Shown: in pieces, positions 50,689 through 58,944 of the stretch
Position numbering within the stretch: position 1 is the stretch's first letter
Layout: every line of letters begins with the position of its first letter
Source of the DNA: Bacteroidales bacterium
GTDB lineage: Bacteria; Bacteroidota; Bacteroidia; Bacteroidales; UBA3663
Assembly (NCBI GenBank): GCA_017561935.1
Contig: JAFZBE010000047.1
Coordinates: forward strand, 83,680 to 147,679
Direction of reading: 5' to 3'
DNA length: 64,000 bases
The notes under the pieces: model-generated
The model's database searches: none
Seen by the model: only the letters and a program-made list of their open reading frames with translations
What the model was told of the DNA's origin: nothing
Translations under genes and position numbers: made by a program

Positions 50689-52041
50689 ATGAGAACACGT
50701 TCAAATAAAAGTTTTTGCTTTAGAAAGAGAAATCAACTATGGCTTCTCTTATCTATTATCGGTATAATTATGACCGCTTGTTCAAGTGATAGTGAAGATA
50801 TAGATTCTCCAGATCCAGAACAGGGGTCGGGTGGTTCAAGAGACCCTTTATTTCCTGTTGCTGAAGCTGTCGATCTCGGATTGCCAAGTGGAACAAAATG
50901 GGCAAGTTGGAACATCGGTGCATCTGCCCCAGAGGATTTTGGCGGTTATTATGCTTGGGGAGAGATAGAGGAGAAGGACTTCTATAATTGGAGCAATTAT
51001 TCCCATTGTGATGGGGATTATAGTAATTGCCATTATATCGGTTATGATATTTCAGGAACAGAATACGATGTTGCTCATGTGAAGTGGGGAGGCTCTTGGA
51101 GGATGCCGACAGATGTTCAGATAGATGAATTGATTGATAATTGTTATCTGGATTTCATAGATGAAGTCGGTAAAAAGGGAGTGCTTTTCACTGGGCCAAG
51201 CGGAGCATCGATTTTCCTTCCTGCTGCTGGTGTCCGAGAAGATAAGGCCCGAAATGTCGGCACTCATGGATGTTATAGCTCATCAACTTCATACACGAAA
51301 GATTATGATGATGGATCTTGTGATCTTAGCTTCGAGCTAAAATCTAACTATTGTAACGGAGGCGCTGGAAATCGTGACGCTGGTTGCACTGTCCGTGCTG
51401 TTTTGATTGATGAATCAAAGGAAATCAAAGAAGTACGCCTTTCTTGCCCTAATGATAATCATCCACACATGATTGATCTTGGGTTGCCATCAGGAACAAA
51501 GTGGGCTTGTTGCAATGTGGGTGCCTCAAAACCTGAAGATTTTGGGGGGTATTATGCTTGGGGGGTTACTGAGGAGAAAAACTTCTTCAATGATAGTGAA
51601 TTTTATGGATATACTTGGGATGGATATTATGACTATTCAAATTTTGGTGACGATATAGCTGGCACAGACTATGATGTAGCTCACGTAATGTGGGGAGAAT
51701 CATGGAGGATGCCGTCGAAAGACCAAATACAGGAATTAATGGATAACAGCACCATGGTTTCGGCTAAATTGAATAGTGTTTTTGGAAATTATTTCATAGG
51801 TCCTAATAATTCGGTAATCTTTCTCCCCAATGCTGGACGCTATTATAACTATGATGATAGTATCAGGGGCATAGGTTCTGACGGTGAATATTGGTCATCT
51901 TCACTTCTCCCACCTTATAATCTTTCTTACTGTACAGTCACTCCCTATTACATTACTTTTTTTCACCTCAGGTATTGGACGTGGGGTTATGTATTTTTAA
52001 ATCAGATAGGGAAGTCTTCTGTGCGCGCTGTCTGCCCGTAG
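50689..52041 (+). CDS. Lipoprotein with two FISUMP-like modules
   Basis: 450 residues. The basic N-terminus is followed by a hydrophobic stretch and a lipobox (IMTACSS), so the mature protein is probably lipidated. Two modules of about 180 residues follow (about 60-237 and 250-450). Each begins with DLGLPSGTKWA, then C/SWN-GAS, GGYYAWG, YDVAHV-WG-SWRMP, a TGP or GPN strand, FLPAAG or FLPNAG, and a closing V-R-AV. This is the pattern of the Fibrobacter succinogenes major paralogous domain. No activity is known. Four paralogues follow in the same orientation. Confidence 0.8.
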   Translation: MRTRSNKSFCFRKRNQLWLLLSIIGIIMTACSSDSEDIDSPDPEQGSGGSRDPLFPVAEAVDLGLPSGTKWASWNIGASAPEDFGGYYAWGEIEEKDFYNWSNYSHCDGDYSNCHYIGYDISGTEYDVAHVKWGGSWRMPTDVQIDELIDNCYLDFIDEVGKKGVLFTGPSGASIFLPAAGVREDKARNVGTHGCYSSSTSYTKDYDDGSCDLSFELKSNYCNGGAGNRDAGCTVRAVLIDESKEIKEVRLSCPNDNHPHMIDLGLPSGTKWACCNVGASKPEDFGGYYAWGVTEEKNFFNDSEFYGYTWDGYYDYSNFGDDIAGTDYDVAHVMWGESWRMPSKDQIQELMDNSTMVSAKLNSVFGNYFIGPNNSVIFLPNAGRYYNYDDSIRGIGSDGEYWSSSLLPPYNLSYCTVTPYYITFFHLRYWTWGYVFLNQIGKSSVRAVCP

Positions 52042-52085
52042 TTCCATTCATGTGATGAAATCAACAAATAAAACTGGTAAAGCTT

Positions 52086-52784
52086 ATGAGAACAGATTAT
52101 TTGACAATACTCTTTTGCCTTTTGACAATGAATGTTTCCTTTTCATGTTGTCACAATGGTGATTCTATTGATGAAGAATCAAATGGTAATAATGGTGCCT
52201 ACGGCTTTTGTCCTGATGATAATCATCCCCATAAAATAGATCTCAGGCTTCCTTCGGGTACAAAATGGTCATGCTGTAATGTCGGCGCAAACACTCCTGA
52301 AGAACATGGTGGCTTTTTTGCTTGGGGTGAAGTTAAAGAAAAAAGTTCTTACTCAAGAGAAAATTATGAATATGACAATAGCTATGAGGCTGGTTTTGAG
52401 TATATAGGCGATGACATTGCAGGTACGATATATGATGTGGCATATGTTAATTCAAAAGGCAAATGGAGAATGCCATCATTAGAACAAGTTACTGAATTGA
52501 TTATTATATGCGATTGGGAATGGCGCGCCATAAATGGAGTCAATGGGCAATTGGTAATTGGCCCCAATGGTAATACCATCTTTTTGCCGGCATCAGGTTG
52601 GCATTGGGACAATAGTTTTCAAGGAAAAGAAGAAGAGGGATTCTATTTCACTTCGACGCTAAGTTCATATAATGACGAAGCACTTGTGCGTGCTTGTGGT
52701 CTAGAATTTAATAGTAAGGAAGTTAAACCAGATAATTATTTAGACAGAAGTGCGGGTTGCACAGTGCGACCAGTTTGCCCGTAG
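52086..52784 (+). CDS. Exported single-module FISUMP-like protein
   Basis: 232 residues. The N-terminal signal region (TDYLTILFCLLTMNVSFSCC) has cysteines that could act as a relaxed lipobox. One module: IDLRLPSGTKWSCCNVGANTPEEHGGFFAWGE, WRMPSLEQ, GPNGNTIFLPASG and AGCTVRPVCP. It is the second gene of the paralogue cluster, 44 bp after the first. It shares the C-C substitution after KWS with the second module of its neighbour. Confidence 0.75.
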   Translation: MRTDYLTILFCLLTMNVSFSCCHNGDSIDEESNGNNGAYGFCPDDNHPHKIDLRLPSGTKWSCCNVGANTPEEHGGFFAWGEVKEKSSYSRENYEYDNSYEAGFEYIGDDIAGTIYDVAYVNSKGKWRMPSLEQVTELIIICDWEWRAINGVNGQLVIGPNGNTIFLPASGWHWDNSFQGKEEEGFYFTSTLSSYNDEALVRACGLEFNSKEVKPDNYLDRSAGCTVRPVCP

Positions 52785-52830
52785 TCAATAATTGAAGAAG
52801 TAATAACTAATTACTCCAAAAAAATCCATT

Positions 52831-53304
52831 ATGAAAAGGTTAATCCTACTTTTATTCTATTTTTGCTTGTGCAGCATGATATGGGCGAAAGATTATCTGC
52901 TTGTGATTGACTTCACCGATGGCACGAATATTTCTTTCGCTCTCGCAAAACAACCAGTTCTCACGTTCGCTGATAAAAGTCTTTGCGTCAGTATGGAGGG
53001 CCAGAAGTCTGAGTTTGAGTTGTCGGATGTCTTAAATTTTCATTTTAAGGAAGATCCTTCGGATATCCGTTCTACACGTGTAGATAATGACTATACGATC
53101 AGTTGGCAAGGAGATGATTTTCTCGTAATCTCTCATGTTTCGCCTTCGACAAAGATTCGTCTCTATGGCATAGATGGAACCTTTTATCAAGGTCGTGTCA
53201 ATGTCGATGGAGATCATATCGTAGTTTCACTCTCTGACCTCCCTAAAGGCATCTATCTAATCAATATGAATAATTGTAGAACCATCAAAATCAATCGAAA
53301 ATGA
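52831..53304 (+). CDS. Exported protein with T9SS-like C-terminal motif
   Basis: 157 residues with signal peptide MKRLILLLFYFCLCSMIWA. The N-terminal half (DYLLVIDFTDGTNISFALAKQPVLTF) resembles the short pre-domain seen at the N-termini of the two FISUMP-like proteins at 53301 and 54091. The C-terminus (IRLYGIDGTFYQG...LSDLPKGIYLINMNNCRTIKINRK) has the 'G-iY-i' pattern of type IX secretion sorting domains. The stop codon overlaps the next ATG (ATGA), implying coupled translation. Function unknown. Confidence 0.7.
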   Translation: MKRLILLLFYFCLCSMIWAKDYLLVIDFTDGTNISFALAKQPVLTFADKSLCVSMEGQKSEFELSDVLNFHFKEDPSDIRSTRVDNDYTISWQGDDFLVISHVSPSTKIRLYGIDGTFYQGRVNVDGDHIVVSLSDLPKGIYLINMNNCRTIKINRK

Positions 53305-54011
53305 AAAAGCTTATTATTTTGGCCATGGTTGTGGTATTGGGAGTATCTTTTGTCTCATTGGCGCAAGATGTTATCGTCATCAGAATGAAAGACAATTTGG
53401 TCCGAAATATTAAAGTGGAGGAAGTTCGAAAGGTAGTTGTTTGTGATATTAATAGTTTTTGTCCTATTGCTGAAGCCATTGACCTCGGTCTCCCTTCGAG
53501 AACAAAGTGGGCGAGCTGGAACGTTGGAGCCTCCGCACCGGAGGAAAATGGTGGTTTCTATGCTTGGGGTGAGACAGAGATAAAAGAAGTCTATACTCAG
53601 GATACATATAAATACTATGATGAGGGCTCATTTGTCGACATTGGTAATGAAATAGCTGGCACTGAATACGATGTAGCTCATGTGAAATGGGGAGGGGAGT
53701 GGAGAATGCCTTCTAGTGAACAAATGAAAGAATTATTTGATAACTGTAGTAAGAAATGGGCACCTCAGAATGGGGCGAGAGGTTATCTTTTCACAGGTCC
53801 AAATGGAGCATCAATCTTTCTTCCTGCTGCTGGTTATCAATGGAATACCAATAACGATTTTGAGTCATTCGACGGTTTCTATTGGATATCTTCGTCTGAA
53901 AGATATGAATCTTGGGCTGCATACTATGTGTCTGTTAGCTCAGAAGACTACGATGAGGGTCGTATGTTTAATCGCTCTTTCGGGCTTTCTGTTCGTGCAG
54001 TTTGTCCATAG
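53301..54011 (+). CDS. Exported single-module FISUMP-like protein
   Basis: 236 residues with signal peptide MKKLIILAMVVVLGVSFVSLAQ and a short pre-domain (VIVIRMKDNLVRNIKVEEVRKVVV). One module follows: IDLGLPSRTKWASWNVGASAPEENGGFYAWGETE, WRMPSSEQ, GPNGASIFLPAAGYQW and LSVRAVCP. Overlaps the preceding gene by 4 bp. Confidence 0.78.
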   Translation: MKKLIILAMVVVLGVSFVSLAQDVIVIRMKDNLVRNIKVEEVRKVVVCDINSFCPIAEAIDLGLPSRTKWASWNVGASAPEENGGFYAWGETEIKEVYTQDTYKYYDEGSFVDIGNEIAGTEYDVAHVKWGGEWRMPSSEQMKELFDNCSKKWAPQNGARGYLFTGPNGASIFLPAAGYQWNTNNDFESFDGFYWISSSERYESWAAYYVSVSSEDYDEGRMFNRSFGLSVRAVCP

Positions 54012-54090
54012 TCTCAAAATAGAAATGCACAGTGCAAAACGCATTGATATACAGCTAATACAAATAAACTAATCCTCAAAAACTATCATA

Positions 54091-55365
54091 ATGAAGAAGT
54101 ATATATTATTGGCCAGTCTTGTGTCTATAGGAATATCCTTTGCTTCACAGGCACAGAACATGTTGGTTATTGAGATGAATGACAATTCTGTTTATAAAAT
54201 TAAAGAGAATAATATCCGAGATATTACATTCTGTTCATCTGCAGAAGAAACTGATGATTTTGTTGCATATTTTTCTTGTCCTGATGACAACCATCCGCAT
54301 TTAATTGATTTGGGGTTACCATCGGGCACAAAGTGGGCTTGTTGCAACATTGATGCCAATTCGCCTGAAGAACATGGAGGGCATTTTGCATGGGGTGAGA
54401 CAGAAGAAAAGAGTTATTATGATTGGACGACATACGAAATATATACATGGGATAGAAAAGAAGAAATTACTGATACAAAATACGATGTGGCACATATCAA
54501 GTGGGGTGGATCATGGGTGATGCCAACAGATAAACAGGTTGATGAATTATATAAGAAATGCCATTGGAACTGGATAAGCCAGAATGGTGTTTATGGTTGC
54601 CTTGTTACAGGTCCTAATGGAGGCAGTATCTTCCTGCCAGCTGCTGGTTATTGTCAGTATGACCGTATCTGTGATGCAGGGTCGTTAGGTTCATACTGGT
54701 CATCGTCATCAGTACATGATAAATTAGTAGCATATGGCTTTAGTTTCAATTCTGATTACTGGAGCGCAGGTTACTTCTCCATCCAACGGGGAGGACTATC
54801 TGTCGGAAATTCTGTGCGCGCAGTTCACATGCCAGTAGCCCAAGCCATCGACCTCGGATTACCTTCGGGCACAAAATGGGCTAGCTGGAATGTAGGAGCT
54901 TTTAGTCCAGAGGAGCCTGGTGGTTACTTTGCTTGGGGAGAGACGGAGATTAAAAATGATTATAGTAGCGAGACATATTATAACAACGGCTATTTTAACC
55001 CCAATGACGATATAGGAGCCACAGACTATGACGTGGCTCATGTGATGTGGGGAGGCTCATGGAGGATGCCCTCAGTAGATCAAGTCAAGGAACTATTCGA
55101 CAATTGCTCATGGTCGTGGACTACTCAAGGTCGTGTGAATGGCATATTGGTTATAGGTCGAAATGGAAACACAATCTTTTTGCCTAGCATTGGTTATTAT
55201 GTGAGAGATGATCTCTATGGGGGATCCTACTATGGCAGCTACTGGTTGTCGTCACGCATCTGGAGCCTACCGCAATACCTTGACTTCGATCTATACTTGA
55301 ACCCCGACTGCCGCGACGGCCGTACTCCTTACTGCGGACTAACTGTGCGTGCTGTTTGTCAGTAG
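54091..55365 (+). CDS. Exported protein with two FISUMP-like modules
   Basis: 424 residues with signal peptide MKKYILLASLVSIGISFASQAQ. A short pre-domain (MLVIEMNDNSVYKIKENNIRDITF) is followed by two modules, about 60-245 and 248-424. The first has the KWACCN variant, the second KWASWN. The variants suggest domain duplication or shuffling between cluster members. 79 bp after the previous gene. Confidence 0.78.
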   Translation: MKKYILLASLVSIGISFASQAQNMLVIEMNDNSVYKIKENNIRDITFCSSAEETDDFVAYFSCPDDNHPHLIDLGLPSGTKWACCNIDANSPEEHGGHFAWGETEEKSYYDWTTYEIYTWDRKEEITDTKYDVAHIKWGGSWVMPTDKQVDELYKKCHWNWISQNGVYGCLVTGPNGGSIFLPAAGYCQYDRICDAGSLGSYWSSSSVHDKLVAYGFSFNSDYWSAGYFSIQRGGLSVGNSVRAVHMPVAQAIDLGLPSGTKWASWNVGAFSPEEPGGYFAWGETEIKNDYSSETYYNNGYFNPNDDIGATDYDVAHVMWGGSWRMPSVDQVKELFDNCSWSWTTQGRVNGILVIGRNGNTIFLPSIGYYVRDDLYGGSYYGSYWLSSRIWSLPQYLDFDLYLNPDCRDGRTPYCGLTVRAVCQ

Positions 55366-55389
55366 TTTCTTATTATTTTTGGATGGGTT

Positions 55390-55494
55390 ATGAAAAATAT
55401 ATTACATAGAGGAAGGGTTCAGGCACAAGGTGGCGGTATAGAAAAGTCTTATAATTCGGCGAGAGAAACTCCTATAACAAAAATAGAAGTATAG
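55390..55494 (+). CDS. Possible 34-aa ORF or remnant gene
   Basis: ATG at 55390 and TAG at 55492 encode 34 residues beginning MKNILHRGRVQAQGGGIEKS. I associate the RVQAQGGGIEKS segment with the N-terminus of longer Bacteroidales hypothetical proteins, so this may be a truncated copy. The remaining 150 bp before the next gene contain no clear element. Confidence 0.3.
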   Translation: MKNILHRGRVQAQGGGIEKSYNSARETPITKIEV

Positions 55495-55648
55495 ATAATT
55501 TGGAGCAAAAGTTAACTCCTACAGAATTGAGATAAAGGACGGAATGCTTTCAACGCGTATGTTTATTTGTGTCTCGTGAGCCTTCAACAAGAATATGTGC
55601 TACAGTGTTTCATTCGTGTACTCCAATTCCGCATAAAAGATATCGAAA

Positions 55649-56320
55649 ATGAAAAAAACTGTATTATTGATATTACTTGTTGCTGTGGGCATGTCGTTGG
55701 TTGCACAGGCACAGGACAATAGTAATCATGGGATGTTTTTTCACTCACTTGAAGAAGATTCAAGTTGTCCCATAGCTGAGGCCATCGACCTGGGCTTGCC
55801 TTCGGGTACGAAATGGGCGAGTTGGAATGTTGGATCTTCTGCTCCTTGGGAGTATGGTGATTATTTTGCCTGGGGTGAAACGGAGTCGAAAGAGGATTAT
55901 AGTTGGAGTACTTATAAATATTGTGACGATTCGTACTCTACATGCCAACACATTGGAGTTGAAATAGCTGGCACCAAATACGACGTGGCGCATGTGAGGT
56001 GGGGGGGCTCATGGAGAATGCCTTCACTTGAGGATGTTAAAGAATTAATCAGCTGCTGCTCGAGAATGTGGATAAAGCAAAATGGTGTTTTTGGCACTTT
56101 GGTCATTGGCCCAAATGGAGCATCAATCTTTCTTCCTGCTGCTGGTCACCGTTGGCAAGACAATCTTATTAATGAAGGATTGATAGGGTGCTACTGGATA
56201 TCAACCCTCTACCCGTACCATGAATACGAAGTGTACAATCTCAGTTTCAATTCTGGCTATTGGTATTGGACCAACAATTATCGTTCTTATGGCTTTTCTG
56301 TACGCCCTATCTGCCCATAG
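55649..56320 (+). CDS. Exported single-module FISUMP-like protein
   Basis: 223 residues with signal peptide MKKTVLLILLVAVGMSLVAQAQ and no pre-domain. One module: IDLGLPSGTKWASWNVGSSAPWEYGDYFAWGETESKED, WRMPSLED, GPNGASIFLPAAGHRW and YGFSVRPICP. Last member of the paralogue cluster, separated from the previous one by 283 bp. Confidence 0.78.
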   Translation: MKKTVLLILLVAVGMSLVAQAQDNSNHGMFFHSLEEDSSCPIAEAIDLGLPSGTKWASWNVGSSAPWEYGDYFAWGETESKEDYSWSTYKYCDDSYSTCQHIGVEIAGTKYDVAHVRWGGSWRMPSLEDVKELISCCSRMWIKQNGVFGTLVIGPNGASIFLPAAGHRWQDNLINEGLIGCYWISTLYPYHEYEVYNLSFNSGYWYWTNNYRSYGFSVRPICP

Positions 56321-56425
56321 TTTCAGAATTAAGTGCAACCTTGATTAAGTACACCCAAAGCGAAAATTTGGAAGCCGAGTTGCAGACGAGGCAACGCGGC
56401 ATGTCCTTATATGATTTGAAATGAA

Positions 56426-56470
56426 ATGCTTCCGAGACATTGGATATAAGTTAGTCTCGGAAGCATTATT
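56426..56470. terminator. Strong hairpin after the FISUMP-like cluster
   Basis: A perfect 13-bp stem, ATGCTTCCGAGAC (56426-56438) with GTCTCGGAAGCAT (56454-56466), followed by TATTT. It ends the cluster and may also serve the minus-strand remnant at 56490. Confidence 0.8.
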
Positions 56471-56489
56471 TGGGCAGTGGTTATACTAT

Positions 56490-56752
56490 TCAATCAAAAA
56501 CCAATTGCAACTGCATCGGCTTTTTTCTGTGTATTCTTCCTCTCGAATCTTGCTTGCCATTTTCGATAATTAGCGATACATAATAATTGATTTCGGAAAT
56601 ATTATGAGCTTGATATGATTGCAGGAGCTTATCGGCAAGGTCCTCTGGAATAGATGAGACAATAGGTATTCTCAACTTCTTGAGATATTGACTTTGCCAG
56701 CGAGGGTAGGAGTCTATTTTGATAGTTTCGGATACGTTTCGTGTTATAATTC
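56490..56752 (-). pseudogene. Fragment resembling the C-terminus of a restriction-modification protein
   Basis: On the minus strand an open frame without an ATG encodes TIKIDSYPRWQSQYLKKLRIP, then a helical stretch (SSIPEDLADKLLQSYQAHNISEINYYV), ending QLQLVFD. The 'YPRWQSQYLKKLRIPI' pattern resembles the ends of Eco57I/N6-type DNA methylase target-recognition regions. A stop codon precedes it, so only the 3' end of a lost gene remains. This identification is tentative. The frame can start at a TTG (56675), giving 61 residues. Confidence 0.35.
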
Positions 56753-56790
56753 ATCCGAAACTCATGAAAAAAGTGCGTTTCGGATGAATT
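56748..56790. promoter_or_regulatory. 14-bp perfect inverted repeat upstream of the ATPase promoter
   Basis: AATTCATCCGAAAC (56748-56761) and GTTTCGGATGAATT (56777-56790) are perfect complements around a 15-nt centre. TTTCGGAT and TTTCGGAA recur nearby (56726 and 56801). It lies just upstream of the -7 box at 56817, a position suited to an operator; it could also be a repeat end. Confidence 0.5.
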
Positions 56791-56816
56791 TCATTTGTTT
56801 TTTCGGAAATAGTTGC

Positions 56817-56824
56817 TATCTTTG
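56817..56824 (+). promoter_or_regulatory. -7 box of the ATPase gene
   Basis: TATCTTTG at 56817-56824, 24 nt before the ATG at 56849. An upstream in-frame TTG at 56813 overlaps this box and is not the start. Confidence 0.7.
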
Positions 56825-56848
56825 CGCTGTCAAATCATAATAAACTCT

Positions 56849-58294
56849 ATGGAAAACAATCGTATCATTGGTCGTAGTTACGAACAACACATTCTTCAGA
56901 ATATTTGTGAAGAGAAAGAGGCGAGGCTTGTTGCTGTGTATGGCCGCCGTCGTGTAGGTAAGACTTATCTTGTAAAGAATTTCTTTGGAGAGAAGTTCGA
57001 CTTCTTTTTCACTGGTAGCTTTGAGGCTTCCATGCAAGTTCAACTTACACTATTTGCGGGTGCTTTAAAGGAATATAGTGGCGAGGCAAGAGCGCTTCCT
57101 AAAGATTGGTTTGAAGCCTTCGAACAATTGAAGTCATACCTTGTCACATTGAATAAGGAGCGTGTGGTCGTATTCCTTGACGAATTGCCCTGGATGGACA
57201 CTCCTCGTTCGAACTTCTTGACGGCTTTCAGTTATTTTTGGAATACGTGGGCATCTATGCGCGATGGCATGAAACTGGTGGTGTGTGGTTCGGCTACATC
57301 ATGGATGCTTGACAAAGTGGTTGGCGACAAGGGAGGATTGTATGGTCGTTCATCAAGGTCGATTTATATTGCTCCATTCAACCTTTATGAGGTGGAAAAA
57401 TTCTTGTCAGAACGAAAAGGCATCATCTGGAATCGTTATCAGATATTAGAAGCCTATATGATTTTTGGAGGCATCCCATACTATCTTGATATGTTGGAGA
57501 AAGGATTGCCGTTCGAACAAAACATTGACAATCTGTTTTATCGAAATGGTGCACCTCTGCGTACAGAATATGAGTTTTTATTTCGTTCGTTGTTCAAATC
57601 ATCGTCCATCTATCGTCAAGTGGTTGAGACGGTTGCCAAGAAGAACAAGGGTCTCACATTGAAAGAAATCAAAGAAGAACTTAAGTTGGGAGATGGAGGG
57701 GCCATTTCCATAGTGCTGGATAACCTCTGTAAGTGTGATTTTATCCGAAAATATTCAGCATACGGGAAAAAAGAACAGGGAAGTCTCTTTCAGTTGACGG
57801 ACTTGTTCTGTCTTTATCATCAGAAATTCATCGGAGGCAAGACCGGACTTGATGAGCACTATTGGTCCAATATCAAGGAAAGTGCACGGCTTGCTTGGGC
57901 TGGATATGCATTCGAGCAGGTATGCCTCCATCATATCAGCCAGATTAGAGGGAAATTGAGTATCAAGGGTGTGATGACAAATGTTTGCACCTGGTCTTTA
58001 CCCAAACATACTGATAAGGATGGCACGGTATGGCCTGGGGCACAGATTGACTTGCTCTTGTGCCGTGGCGACCATGTGATTGATGTATGTGAGATGAAAT
58101 ATTGCCAGACCCTTTTTACACTTACTGGTGATTATGAGAAGAGGATGAGGGAACGGAATGAGACGTTTGTGCATTTCACCAAGACGACAGATGCAATACA
58201 TACCATCCTGATCACAACGTATGGATTAAGGGAGAATTTGTATTCGGGAAGCATTTATTCTACGGTAACCATGGATGACTTGTTTATGGAATGA
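56849..58294 (+). CDS. AAA-family ATPase with C-terminal DUF234-like nuclease domain
   Basis: Start at ATG 56849 (MENNRIIGRSYEQ); 481 residues. Walker A is GRRRVGKT (32-39), and Walker B is VVVFLDELPWMD with D111/E112. FGGIPYYLDMLEKG and a winged-helix-like part follow. The C-terminal region has a PD-(D/E)XK-like core: D401 (AQIDLLL) and E415-x-K417 (CEMKYC). This is the architecture of archaeal-type ATPases with DUF234, abundant and variable in Bacteroidales. The biological role is not established; a nucleic-acid or defence-related function is often suspected. A perfect inverted repeat lies upstream. Confidence 0.88.
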   Translation: MENNRIIGRSYEQHILQNICEEKEARLVAVYGRRRVGKTYLVKNFFGEKFDFFFTGSFEASMQVQLTLFAGALKEYSGEARALPKDWFEAFEQLKSYLVTLNKERVVVFLDELPWMDTPRSNFLTAFSYFWNTWASMRDGMKLVVCGSATSWMLDKVVGDKGGLYGRSSRSIYIAPFNLYEVEKFLSERKGIIWNRYQILEAYMIFGGIPYYLDMLEKGLPFEQNIDNLFYRNGAPLRTEYEFLFRSLFKSSSIYRQVVETVAKKNKGLTLKEIKEELKLGDGGAISIVLDNLCKCDFIRKYSAYGKKEQGSLFQLTDLFCLYHQKFIGGKTGLDEHYWSNIKESARLAWAGYAFEQVCLHHISQIRGKLSIKGVMTNVCTWSLPKHTDKDGTVWPGAQIDLLLCRGDHVIDVCEMKYCQTLFTLTGDYEKRMRERNETFVHFTKTTDAIHTILITTYGLRENLYSGSIYSTVTMDDLFME

Positions 58295-58422
58295 TGAATT
58301 GTATATCTTATGGCGCAAAGGGTTCCATGAATTATTTTTTTAAGTGTTCGCCTGAGTTTACCTTTTCCCCCTTTTTGCACATACTGTTGTAATCACAATC
58401 AATTCAAAAAGTGAATAGGAAT

Positions 58423-58929
58423 ATGACAAAAGGGAAGAAAATCGTTGCTGGCCTAATTATCATTCTGGCAGCGATAGTTGTCATGATGTTGTTGCCGACG
58501 AAGATACAAAATCCTGTGGAGGGTTGTGGCAAGGAGAGTTACAATCCTCAGTCATTCTGGCATCCATGGGGTGACCACAAGCACCGGGGCATCGACATCT
58601 TTGCACGTAAGGGTACACCTGTACATCCTGCAATTGGGGGCATCGTGGTGGCTACAGCACATAACAGGGGCGCAGGCGGAAACTGCATCTTGGTGCTTAG
58701 TTCCGGCCTGCGCCTGCATTACTATGCTCATCTGAGCGAGATTGATACCCACGCTGGGGCCATCGTTAACCGTAAATCTGTCATCGGGAAGGTCGGAGAT
58801 ACGGGTAATGCAAAGGGTAAGCAACCGCATCTACATTACAGTATCTCCACCATTATTCCGCAAGGCGATTGGCGCTTGGATCCAAGGTTCCATATTATCT
58901 TTGTCAATCCAATTAAGGAGATGGAATAG
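58423..58929 (+). CDS. Membrane-anchored M23 family peptidase
   Basis: ATG at 58423 preferred (MTKGKKIVAGLIIILAAIVVMMLL), giving 168 residues; a GTG four codons upstream is possible. A single N-terminal transmembrane anchor precedes a LytM/M23 domain. Zinc and catalytic residues are H54 and D58 (HRGID), H103 (YYAH) and H136-x-H138 (PHLHY). Such enzymes cut peptidoglycan cross-links. Small for the family: essentially only the catalytic domain. It converges with the metallophosphoesterase gene, leaving 15 bp. Confidence 0.88.
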   Translation: MTKGKKIVAGLIIILAAIVVMMLLPTKIQNPVEGCGKESYNPQSFWHPWGDHKHRGIDIFARKGTPVHPAIGGIVVATAHNRGAGGNCILVLSSGLRLHYYAHLSEIDTHAGAIVNRKSVIGKVGDTGNAKGKQPHLHYSISTIIPQGDWRLDPRFHIIFVNPIKEME

Positions 58930-58944
58930 CAATCTTGCATTTCA

